Shown: positions 1-7,534 of the stretch, in pieces | Position numbering within the stretch: the first letter of the stretch is position 1 | Layout: every line of letters starts with the position of its first letter | Notes under the pieces: generated by a model | Seen by the model: the letters and a program-made list of their open reading frames with translations, nothing else | What the model was told of the DNA's origin: nothing | Databases searched by the model: none | From: Candidatus Rifleibacteriota bacterium | Lineage (GTDB): Bacteria; Muiribacteriota; Ozemobacteria; Ozemobacterales; Ozemobacteraceae | Reading direction: 5' to 3' | DNA: 64,000 nt | Assembly (NCBI GenBank): GCA_024710355.1 | Contig: JANJUX010000025.1 | Location: 62,001 to 126,000, forward strand | Program-made: the position numbers and the translations under genes

Positions 1-1188
1 GCTTTCCTGTACCTCTAGCGGTGTCATGCCGTCGTATTTGCCGATCAGCTCGCGGGTTATGGCAATCTGGCGGGCCAGACGACCGGGATTGGCCTGAAAC
101 ATAAAAATGCGGTCGCTGAGATATACAGCCTCAGCCAGCGAATGGGTGACGATAAAAACTGTCGCTTCGACTTCGTGCCAGAGCGAGGTGATCAGCTCCT
201 GCATCTCGATGCGTGTCGGCTCATCGAGGGCCGAAAACGGTTCATCCATCAGAATAATGCGGGGCTTGAGAACCAGGGTGCGGGCGATGGCGACGCGCTG
301 CTGCTGACCACCAGAAAGCTGATACGGAAATTTGTCTTCGTGACCCTTCATGCCAACCTTGGCGATCATTTCACGCGCCAGTTTTTCCATGACCTGATCT
401 GAATAGCCGAGACTTTCACGGTTGAGCTGCAGGCCGAACATCACATTCTGTAACACGGTCAGATGCGGAAAAGAGCTGTATTTCTGAAAAATCATGCCAC
501 GGTCGCGGCCAGGGCCAGTAACCGGCTTGTTGCGCACCAGAACCTCGCCAAAAGTAGGCGGCCCGACTTCCTGAAAGCCCTGAATAAGATTGAGAACGGT
601 CGATTTACCGCAACCCGAAGGGCCGACCAGGGCAATAAATTCGCCGATATCGGGCAGGTCTTCAATCTCAAAAGACACATTTTTGAGGGCCATAAATTCA
701 TTGCGCGTGCCCGGATTGAAAACTTTGGTTACATTACGAAAAGTGACAATCGGCGGGTATTTGGGTTTATGCAGATTGTCGATGCAGCTGCCGGGTTCTA
801 CAGCATTGTCCGGGTCTTCAACCGTGACATGCTGTTCACCAGAAGGAACAGGCTTTGTCGGCTTGTCAGCCGGCTCAACCGATGTGACTGCCGGTTTTTC
901 TATGTCGCTGACGGGTGCCATGGCACCCGGAAAAGGAAAATCTTCAATTTTTGGCTGGGCTGCCGCGTGCTTCTGCCCGGCAGGCTTTTCATTGCCAGCG
1001 GCTCTGGCCGGTGGTGTGGCTGCTTTTTCAGGCTGTTCGTCTGCGTCAGCTTTGCTGACTTTAGCGGGTACCTGATTTTGAGCCGGAGTGCGATCCTGAA
1101 TCTGCGGTGTTACCGGCTCATCACCAAAGCGCACGAAGTAACCAGCAATTTTTCTTAATAATGAAGGTTTTTGCGGCTGGTTGCTCAT
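1..1188 (-). CDS. ABC transporter ATP-binding protein (nitrate/sulfonate/taurine type) with long N-terminal extension, 3' end outside window
   Basis: ATPase that would power the adjacent permease. It is open at the window edge, so only the first 396 codons are seen. From about residue 150 it has an ordinary ABC domain: Walker A GPSGCGKST near residue 188, the signature LSGGQQQRVAIAR near 290 and Walker B ILMDEPFSALD near 312, followed by the switch region with IVTHS. The Q-loop region reads MIFQKYSSFPHLTV, as in the SsuB/TauB/NrtD group. The first ~145 residues are unusual: a low-complexity Pro/Ala/Lys/Glu-rich stretch with no domain I recognise, where family members normally start within a few residues of the ABC domain. 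The ATG overlaps the permease stop (ATGA), implying translational coupling. Substrate cannot be read from sequence. Confidence 0.9.
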   Translation of the reverse strand, partial: MSNQPQKPSLLRKIAGYFVRFGDEPVTPQIQDRTPAQNQVPAKVSKADADEQPEKAATPPARAAGNEKPAGQKHAAAQPKIEDFPFPGAMAPVSDIEKPAVTSVEPADKPTKPVPSGEQHVTVEDPDNAVEPGSCIDNLHKPKYPPIVTFRNVTKVFNPGTRNEFMALKNVSFEIEDLPDIGEFIALVGPSGCGKSTVLNLIQGFQEVGPPTFGEVLVRNKPVTGPGRDRGMIFQKYSSFPHLTVLQNVMFGLQLNRESLGYSDQVMEKLAREMIAKVGMKGHEDKFPYQLSGGQQQRVAIARTLVLKPRIILMDEPFSALDEPTRIEMQELITSLWHEVEATVFIVTHSLAEAVYLSDRIFMFQANPGRLARQIAITRELIGKYDGMTPLEVQES

Positions 1189-2525
1189 CGTTTCTGACTC
1201 CTGTAGGGGAACAGCTGCTGCCCGACCTTATCCCATATTTTGTCGGTGATGAAGGCCATCAGAACGATGGCAATGAGTACCAGATAAATGTCTTCACGCG
1301 GCCCTCGTCTCTGGCTGGTGAGAATCAGGGTGCCAACGCCGAAGCTGCCCATATCGACCATTTCTGCAAGAATGATGTAGCCCCAGCCGATACCGAAGCC
1401 GAGGCGCATGGCATCAAAAATGTTGGGCAGGGCGACCGGAAGCAGAATATTGTTGAGAACCTGAAATTTATTGGCGCCAAGCGTGTAGCCTGTCTGAAGA
1501 TAGACGTTGTCGACTTCTTCAAGCGACTTTACGAAAAGCGGCAGCAGATAGATGGCGAAGCCGAAGGCCAGAAACATGACCTTCTGCAGTTCATTGGTGC
1601 CAAAAAGAATCATAAAAAGTGGCACAAGGGCCGGGATTGGCAGATAACCACCAAACAGCATCAGTGGCGCAACAATGGCCTTGCATTTGCTGAAGGTGCC
1701 CATGAGCAAAGCCATGGGGAAAACAACTATGAAAGCGACAATGAAGCCCGCACCGACGCGTAGAAAGCTGTAAAGAATATTTTTGGGCAGATAACGATTT
1801 GACCACAGCGACGGAAAAGAGCGTGAAACTTCGCCCGGGCTTGGCAATACCGATGGGCTGATAATTCGGGTTTCAACGACTTCGTAGCGATACATGAATT
1901 TGGGGGTTGCCGGCACAGCGGGTGTATCTGCTGCGGCTGTGTCCGGTGCGGCCGGCTTGTCGGCCGTAGCCTGGGCTTCTCCTGCAACCGTGGTCGGAGT
2001 ATGGCCGATGTTCGGTGTAGTCTCTGAAACCGGCTGGGAAATGTTCTCAGATAAAGAGGCCCCGGCCGGCATTTGACTGTCTAAGGCTTTTGTCTGTTCC
2101 GGCTTTTTTTCTGCAGCTGCGGGGGGTGGGGCGATTTTTTCGCGGCCGACAATTCTGCCCGGTGGCAGAGTGATTCTGACACCCTTGCCAAAAACTCTGG
2201 CAGGCATATTGCCAAGTTTGAAGCTTTCCCCCGCTTTAATCAGCCTGGTTTGCTGGTCTTCATCTTTTTCGCCAGCGTATTCGAGCCGGCTTTGATCGAT
2301 AAAAAGCGAAACTCTTTCGGGAAATCTGGTGCCGTCAGGCGGCGGGGCTTTCTCAAAGCCTTCGAAAGTTCCTTCGGGGAGCGTGACTGTGATGGCTTTG
2401 CCTGATGTGGCCAGAACCCATATCAGCAATATGAGAAAAATGGGAATAATGCCGAGCAGAATCTGATCGACAAGTTTTACGCCGGTTCTTATTCCGAAAA
2501 AATTCTCATGCAGAGTGAATTTCAT
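1185..2525 (-). CDS. ABC transporter permease with ~170-residue insertion after the first membrane segment
   Basis: Inner-membrane permease of the SsuC/TauC/NrtB type (446 aa). One hydrophobic segment lies at residues ~21-41. A polar insertion of roughly 170 residues follows, whose second half (~130-210) is rich in Pro, Ala and Thr. The family motif SPSVLPSPGEV, normally near the N-terminus, appears only at about residue 222. The permease core with about five helices and the EAA-like loop (YTLGANKFQVLNNILLP) is then normal. Usual family length is 250-280 aa, so the insertion explains the excess. If the N-terminus is cytoplasmic, the insertion faces the periplasm. A GAGG ribosome site precedes the ATG, and a strong hairpin separates this gene from the binding-protein gene upstream. 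Confidence 0.88.
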   Translation of the reverse strand: MKFTLHENFFGIRTGVKLVDQILLGIIPIFLILLIWVLATSGKAITVTLPEGTFEGFEKAPPPDGTRFPERVSLFIDQSRLEYAGEKDEDQQTRLIKAGESFKLGNMPARVFGKGVRITLPPGRIVGREKIAPPPAAAEKKPEQTKALDSQMPAGASLSENISQPVSETTPNIGHTPTTVAGEAQATADKPAAPDTAAADTPAVPATPKFMYRYEVVETRIISPSVLPSPGEVSRSFPSLWSNRYLPKNILYSFLRVGAGFIVAFIVVFPMALLMGTFSKCKAIVAPLMLFGGYLPIPALVPLFMILFGTNELQKVMFLAFGFAIYLLPLFVKSLEEVDNVYLQTGYTLGANKFQVLNNILLPVALPNIFDAMRLGFGIGWGYIILAEMVDMGSFGVGTLILTSQRRGPREDIYLVLIAIVLMAFITDKIWDKVGQQLFPYRSQKR

Positions 2526-2542
2526 GCTTCATCCTCGGGCAG

Positions 2543-2567
2543 ACCGGGTGGGCAGAACCCACCCGGT
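2543..2567 (-). promoter_or_regulatory. Intercistronic hairpin between binding protein and permease genes
   Basis: A perfect 10-base-pair inverted repeat (2543-2552 with 2558-2567, five-base loop) lies in the 51-base gap after the SBP-OmpA stop and just before the permease ribosome site. No T-run follows, so it is not a standard intrinsic terminator. By analogy with hairpins in other binding-protein/permease operons, it may protect the upstream mRNA end and lower permease expression relative to the binding protein. That role is inferred. Confidence 0.6.
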
Positions 2568-2576
2568 AAGTGTTTA

Positions 2577-4226
2577 TCAGTTGCTCTCGGGCGGGAACAC
2601 AGAGACTTCGACTCTGCGGTTCAGTGCCTGATTCATCACATTGTCGAGGTCGGCGGGCTTGTTCCAGCCTTCGCCTTCAACGACGAATTTTTTGGGGTCG
2701 AATTTGTATTTGTCGACCAGAGCTTTTTTGACAGCTTCAGCGCGGTTCATGCTGAGATCTTTGACGATCTGCTCGGGAATCTTGCCCTTCATCGAACTGT
2801 CGGTATGACCAACGATGGCCACTACAGCACGATCATAGGCGCCGACGAGGCGGGCGACCTTGTCGAGGGTGGCTTCGACGTTCGGGTCATAGAGAGTATT
2901 CTGAATGGCATTGCCGGTCAGGTCATGGGCCGGTTCATAGATGTTCGAAGAGTTCGGATAGAAGTTGATTCTGACGGTCTGAGTGATGATCGGGGCCTCA
3001 GCATTAACCTTTTTGTAGGTGGTCGGCACGAACTTGCTGACGTAGTTATCCTGGTGATGCTTGAAGGTGCCTGCCTTTTCGAGGTCCTGAATGATCGAGA
3101 AGTCCATGATCTGATTGAACGGAACGGCTTCTTTTACGAGGCCGGCCTGGTTGTAGACATAGGCGATGCTTTTCCAGGTGCGTTCAAAGTTGGTCGGATT
3201 GTTGGCGTTGAGGAAAAATTCGCGGTTTTCAGCGAAATTTGTCGAGTGGGCGTCGGCTTCCATGGCTTTGACGTCTTCGACCTTCATGCCATAACCGTCG
3301 GCCATCCACTGGAAAGCCTGGGCTTTGGTGGTCGCATTGTTCAGCATGTCCATGCCTTCGAAGATACCGGCAACCAGACCCTTGACGATTTCTGGTTTGT
3401 CGCGGGCGAAGTCGGCGCGCACGGCCCAGACGTCGGCAATGAGCTTGTTGGCTTCGGCAGTAGTGGTCAGAATACGGGTTCCGGCAACTTTTTCGGGGAT
3501 GGTGTAAATATCCGGAGCCCAGCTGACGCAGGCGTCGATGCTCGGATCGGATACAAAAGCGGCGGCGGCTTCGAAGGCGGTCGAAGTGTATTTGTGAGTT
3601 ACTTCGCTGAGGCCGATACCGGCGTTGATGAGCAGATTGCTGATGAAATACTGTGAGGGGCTGTTCTGGGCGTAAACGATGGTTTTGCCCTTGAGATCAG
3701 CAACCGAGCGGATTTTTGAGCGGGTGACGATACCGTCGCCGCCGCTTGACCAGTCGACCTGCTGGTATATACGGGGAGCAGTGCGGCTGTCTTTCATCAG
3801 TTCGGGAGCAAACAGCACCATCATGTCGAGAGTGCCCCACAGAACGTGGCTTTCGCCACCGGCAAAACTGTCACGGGCGACGACCGGGTCGTCAATCAGC
3901 TTGAGGTTAACTTTGAAGCCGTATTTCTTGAAGAAAACGCTGTCTTCGTTCGGGGCAAAGCCGTTGTTGGCGGCGATAATCGGCAGCCAGCCGGCCCAGA
4001 CGTTGATCGGGAAAACCACGATTTTTTCTTTGTCATCCCATTTGTAGCCGGAGGCGCCGGTTACCGGGGGCAGGGTTTCGCGGGGCACGAACTTGTATTC
4101 TTTAACCGTGGTGACCGATTCGGTATCGGGTGCTTCGACCATTGCGGCTTCCTGGGCCTGAACCACGCCAAAACAGATGGCCAGCATGGCCATGAGAACC
4201 AGAAACAGCTTTCCTCTGAAATTCAT
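2577..4226 (-). CDS. Periplasmic substrate-binding protein fused to OmpA-like peptidoglycan-binding domain (copy 1)
   Basis: 549 aa. A signal peptide (1-25, ...VVQA) is followed at ~65-390 by an NMT1/SsuA-like substrate-binding domain; diagnostic stretches include AANNGF, VWGTLDM-like positions, TIVYAQNSPSQYF and the later SWAPDIYTIPEKVAG. From ~410 to the end there is an OmpA-family C-terminal domain: GHTDSSMKGK, LSMNRAEAVKKAL, GEGW and NQALNRRVEVSVF, which carries the Asp/Arg positions that bind diaminopimelate in known OmpA domains. The fusion would tether a soluble binding protein to peptidoglycan, near the partner permease. It is a close paralogue of 5043-6794, with PspA between them. 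Start supported by AAGGAG eight or so bases upstream. Ligand unknown. Confidence 0.9.
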   Translation of the reverse strand: MNFRGKLFLVLMAMLAICFGVVQAQEAAMVEAPDTESVTTVKEYKFVPRETLPPVTGASGYKWDDKEKIVVFPINVWAGWLPIIAANNGFAPNEDSVFFKKYGFKVNLKLIDDPVVARDSFAGGESHVLWGTLDMMVLFAPELMKDSRTAPRIYQQVDWSSGGDGIVTRSKIRSVADLKGKTIVYAQNSPSQYFISNLLINAGIGLSEVTHKYTSTAFEAAAAFVSDPSIDACVSWAPDIYTIPEKVAGTRILTTTAEANKLIADVWAVRADFARDKPEIVKGLVAGIFEGMDMLNNATTKAQAFQWMADGYGMKVEDVKAMEADAHSTNFAENREFFLNANNPTNFERTWKSIAYVYNQAGLVKEAVPFNQIMDFSIIQDLEKAGTFKHHQDNYVSKFVPTTYKKVNAEAPIITQTVRINFYPNSSNIYEPAHDLTGNAIQNTLYDPNVEATLDKVARLVGAYDRAVVAIVGHTDSSMKGKIPEQIVKDLSMNRAEAVKKALVDKYKFDPKKFVVEGEGWNKPADLDNVMNQALNRRVEVSVFPPESN

Positions 4227-4259
4227 CTCTTGCTCCTTATGAAAATATTTCGAAACTTA

Positions 4260-5021
4260 TCAGTTTTTCTGCATCGGGCCCATGCCACGCTGCGGAACAT
4301 CATCACTCGAATCGGTTTCGGCAAGCGGCTGTGCTGAGCCGGGCATTGAAATACCGTTCATGGCGGCGAATTCTGCCAGGGCGGCGTCACCAAGGGCTTC
4401 CATTTCGGCCTCTTTCATGGTGACGTTTGAGCTGTCATAAGAACCGGCGGCAACGCGTGAACGGCCCACAGCTTTGTCGCGTCTTTCTTCGAGCAGTTCG
4501 GTAACGCGATTGATCGTGTCGCCGCTTGAACCGATGCCCGAGATCATGCCTTTTGCCATTTCCTGCAGTTCGGCCTGTGCTTCGTGCATCTGGGTTTCGC
4601 TGACGAGGTTCTGCAGCTTCTCGATTTTCATCTGGGCTTCGCGAACTGCCACATCTCTGGATTTTTCAAGATCCTTGAAGGTCTTGTCGGCGATTTCGAG
4701 CTGCGACTGATTTTCTTCGAGCTGCTGCTTGACAGTCTGCAGCTGCAGAGCCAGCTGGCCGGCGACCTTGTTGTTGCCTGCCTTGAGATTGGCGGTAATT
4801 TTGGCGGTCAGCTCCTTGTCTTTGGCAGAAAGGGTTTTGACCTGCCGCATCAGGCGCTCGGTAAAGGCGGCGTGATTGGCCAGGCTTTCGTTGAATCGCG
4901 AAATCTGGTTTCTCAGGTTTTCCTTTTCGGCTTCGATGAGGGCTTCCGGGTTACTTGATTCAAGCCCTTTGATAAAGAGACTGAAGAAACCTCTAATTAA
5001 ATTCATCAACCGTTTGAACAT
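4260..5021 (-). CDS. pspA: PspA/IM30 (ESCRT-III-like) membrane-stress protein
   Basis: 253 aa, beginning MFKRLMNLIRGFF, an amphipathic membrane-binding start, followed by a long, charged helical coiled coil (residues ~25-195) with the PspA-type NPEALI segment near 25. This matches the PspA/Vipp1/IM30 family (usual length 220-260), whose members polymerise on inner-membrane surfaces to stabilise damaged membrane. The tail (~215-253) is non-helical and ends in GMGPMQKN, not found in classic PspA. No pspF, pspB or pspC homologue is nearby; instead the gene sits between two binding-protein/OmpA fusions, suggesting a dedicated partner role in that operon. AAGGAG precedes the ATG. Confidence 0.88.
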   Translation of the reverse strand: MFKRLMNLIRGFFSLFIKGLESSNPEALIEAEKENLRNQISRFNESLANHAAFTERLMRQVKTLSAKDKELTAKITANLKAGNNKVAGQLALQLQTVKQQLEENQSQLEIADKTFKDLEKSRDVAVREAQMKIEKLQNLVSETQMHEAQAELQEMAKGMISGIGSSGDTINRVTELLEERRDKAVGRSRVAAGSYDSSNVTMKEAEMEALGDAALAEFAAMNGISMPGSAQPLAETDSSDDVPQRGMGPMQKN

Positions 5022-5042
5022 TTTCCAGCTCCTTTGGAAGTT

Positions 5043-6794
5043 TTATTTTTCCGGGGTAAAAACCTGAATTTCGACACGCCGGTTCAATGCCTGGTTCATC
5101 GGGTCGGCCGGATCTGCGGGTTCATCCCAGCCCTTGCCTTCGACGATGAATTTTTCTCTGGGGAATTTGTATTTTCTGACAAGCGCACTGCGAACCGAGT
5201 TGGCGCGGTCGCTCGACAGATCTTTTACTGCCTTTTCCGGAACCTTGCCCTTCATCGAGCTGTCGGTGTGCCCGACGATTGCAACCTGGGCGCGGTCATA
5301 CTGGCCGACCATGCGGGCGATCTTTTCGAGAGTCGCATCGACAGTCGGGTCGTAGAGGGTGTTTTGAATCGCCTGCCCGAATTCATCGTGTTCGGGTTCA
5401 TAGACGTTGTCTGAGTTCGGGTAAAAATTGATTCTGACGGTCTGGGTAAGCACCGGGGCCTCGGCTGAGACCTTTTTGTAGCTTGTCGAAACGAAGCGGG
5501 CGACCTGAACCTCTTTCTGTTCTGGAAACATGCCCTTTTCGACAAACTTTTTGATGACCGAGAAGTCGACGACTTCGTCGAAGCGAACCGGTGTGCCGAT
5601 CTGGCCAAGTTCGCGATAGACGTAGATGATGTTTTTCCAGGTGCGTTCAAAGTTAGTCGGGCTGTTCTTGTTGAGAAAGAAGTTCTGGTTTTCGGCGAAG
5701 TTGGTTATGTAGGCATCCTGTTCCATCGACTTGATGTCTTCGAGCTTCATGCCGTAGCCTTCAGCCATATGTGCGAAGGCGCGGGTTTTGCTGGTCTCAT
5801 TTTTCAGCATGGTCATGCCTTCGAAGATACCGGCCACCAGACCTTCAATTACTTCGGGGTGATCTTTGGCAAAATCGGCTCTGGCGGCCCAGACGTCGGT
5901 GATCAGGCGGTTTGCATCGGCGGTAGTGGTAAGGATCTGAGTGCCGGCGATTTTTTCGGGTATTGTGTAAATATCGGGAGCCCAGCTGACACAGGCGTTG
6001 ATGCTTTTGTCGGCAACAAAAGCCGCTGCGGCCTCGAAAGCCGTCGAGGTGTATTTGTGGGTCACCTTGTTCAACGGAATGCCGGCATTGATCAGCAGAT
6101 TGGTAATAAAATACTGTGACGGGCTGTTCTGGGCATAAACGATGGTTTTGCCCTCAAGGTCTTTTATCGAGCGGATATTGCCGCGAACGACGATGCCGTC
6201 GCCGCCGTTCGACCAGTCGATCTGTTGAAAAATTCGCGGTGCGGTGCGGCTGTCTTTCATCAGACCGGGGGCGAAGAGGGCGATCATGTCAAGGGTGCCC
6301 CAGAGAATGTGCGATTCGCCGGCTGCAAAGGCATCGCGGGCGACAATCGGGTCATCGATCAGCTTGAGATTGACCTTGAAGCCGTACTTCTTGAAGAAAA
6401 CGCTTTCTTCATTAGGTTCGAAGCCGTTGTTGGCGGCGATGATCGGCAACCAGCCAAACCAGACGTTGATCGGAAAAACGACCACCTTGTTCGCTTCATC
6501 CCATTTGTAGGATGAAACGCCGGTGACGGCTGGCAGAGACTCATTCGGAACATAAGTGTATTCCTGTACCGTGGTTACACCAGCGGTGTCAGGGGCTTCA
6601 ACCTTTACCTTCTGGGTTACCGGTTCACTGCCGGTGCTGCTGGCAGTCTGATCAGCGGTGCCACTGTTATCTGATGGAAAAAGGCGGTTTTTCAGATCTG
6701 GCGAAAACGAAACGGCTGCGGCAAAAATGCAGCCGATTACGAACATGAACATCACGAATTTCCCAAGGGGGGTTGGGCCTACGTCGTTACTCAC
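5043..6794 (-). CDS. Membrane-anchored substrate-binding protein fused to OmpA-like domain (copy 2), first gene of operon
   Basis: 583 aa paralogue of 2577-4226, colinear over nearly its whole length with many identical blocks (for example GWLPIIAANNGF, KYGFKVNLKLIDDP, YAQNSPSQYF, GHTDSSMKGK). It differs at the N-terminus: residues ~13-32 (VMFMFVIGCIFAAAVSF) form a hydrophobic segment without a clear signal-peptidase site, preceded by an uncharged start, so it may stay anchored in the inner membrane. A short Ser/Thr-rich linker leads to the binding domain. The OmpA domain occupies ~440-583 and ends NQALNRRVEIQVFTPEK. An inner-membrane anchor plus a peptidoglycan-binding end would bridge membrane and wall. 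CCTCC complement (AGGAGG-type) ribosome site just upstream of the ATG. Confidence 0.88.
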   Translation of the reverse strand: MSNDVGPTPLGKFVMFMFVIGCIFAAAVSFSPDLKNRLFPSDNSGTADQTASSTGSEPVTQKVKVEAPDTAGVTTVQEYTYVPNESLPAVTGVSSYKWDEANKVVVFPINVWFGWLPIIAANNGFEPNEESVFFKKYGFKVNLKLIDDPIVARDAFAAGESHILWGTLDMIALFAPGLMKDSRTAPRIFQQIDWSNGGDGIVVRGNIRSIKDLEGKTIVYAQNSPSQYFITNLLINAGIPLNKVTHKYTSTAFEAAAAFVADKSINACVSWAPDIYTIPEKIAGTQILTTTADANRLITDVWAARADFAKDHPEVIEGLVAGIFEGMTMLKNETSKTRAFAHMAEGYGMKLEDIKSMEQDAYITNFAENQNFFLNKNSPTNFERTWKNIIYVYRELGQIGTPVRFDEVVDFSVIKKFVEKGMFPEQKEVQVARFVSTSYKKVSAEAPVLTQTVRINFYPNSDNVYEPEHDEFGQAIQNTLYDPTVDATLEKIARMVGQYDRAQVAIVGHTDSSMKGKVPEKAVKDLSSDRANSVRSALVRKYKFPREKFIVEGKGWDEPADPADPMNQALNRRVEIQVFTPEK

Positions 6795-6961
6795 TCTATC
6801 CTCCTGAGGCAGATTAACTGATACATCGAGTGCAGCCTTGCCTGTTATTCAGAATGATAATATACCGACTTTTGCGCAGCCAAAGCAACCTTTTTAAACC
6901 TCGCAGGCGAAACTTGTGTACGGCCCTGAAAAAAAAGTTTCATTCTGTCGATAAGGCGAGC

Positions 6962-7534
6962 ATGCGCAAGTTAAAACTGATTTTCGGCATTTTTGTCTGT
7001 CTTTTTGTCTGTCAGGCGGCTTTTTGTCTGACCGGCCCGACGCTGCTCATGGATTCGCAGCCGAAAAGCACTGAATATGTCTATGGCATTGGCCCGATAA
7101 CCAAATACAAACGCGTTGCTGCTCCGCAGAATTTTGGTGGCGACATGACTATCTGGGGTGTTCGCGCCTTTGCCGGCAAACTCTACGACCCGGAAATCGG
7201 GGTGGTGTTTTATTCCGGCACCCTGAATGGCGAAAGTCTCAGGTTCAATCTCGATATGGCCGGTCTGACTCTCGAAGACTCATTCAGGGAAGACTCCCGC
7301 GTCAAGTGGCGAGCCTCGTTCGGGGTCGGCACCTACCGCCTGCGCAGCCGGGCATCGGGTTTCGAATTCAACAAAGGCTCGTTTACCTTTCTTGAACCAA
7401 TGATCATCGGGGTTTTGCCGATGACAAGACATATCGTGCTCGAATTCGGTGCCGGCTACACCTTTGCCGGAGCCACCGGCGTCAGGCTCGAAGGCCTTGC
7501 GCTCAATGCCGAGCTGCTGATGGGTAAATTTTAA
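6962..7534 (+). CDS. Probable small outer-membrane beta-barrel protein
   Basis: 190 aa. I place the start at 6962 because it gives a standard signal peptide (MRKLKLIFGIFVCLFVCQAA); the longer frame from 6830 adds only basic, unlikely residues. The mature part alternates polar and hydrophobic residues in short strands with glycines (GVGTYRLRSR, VLEFGAGYTFAGATG) and ends in ...AELLMGKF; a terminal Phe is typical of the BAM-recognised beta-signal of outer-membrane proteins. Length would suit an eight-stranded barrel. It is divergent from the PspA/SBP-OmpA operon, and its stop overlaps the stop of the large TPR gene on the other strand by four bases. No named family recognised. Confidence 0.6.
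   Translation: MRKLKLIFGIFVCLFVCQAAFCLTGPTLLMDSQPKSTEYVYGIGPITKYKRVAAPQNFGGDMTIWGVRAFAGKLYDPEIGVVFYSGTLNGESLRFNLDMAGLTLEDSFREDSRVKWRASFGVGTYRLRSRASGFEFNKGSFTFLEPMIIGVLPMTRHIVLEFGAGYTFAGATGVRLEGLALNAELLMGKF

Noticed and set aside
463..1158. Open frames on the plus strand (e.g. 463-1158 and 590-1075) across the first 1.2 kb
   Set aside because: They lie antisense to the ABC ATPase, whose protein reads with all motifs; the antisense translations show no family.
2508..3656. 382-codon plus-strand frame
   Set aside because: Antisense to the SBP-OmpA gene, no recognisable domain, and caused by codon bias on the opposite strand.
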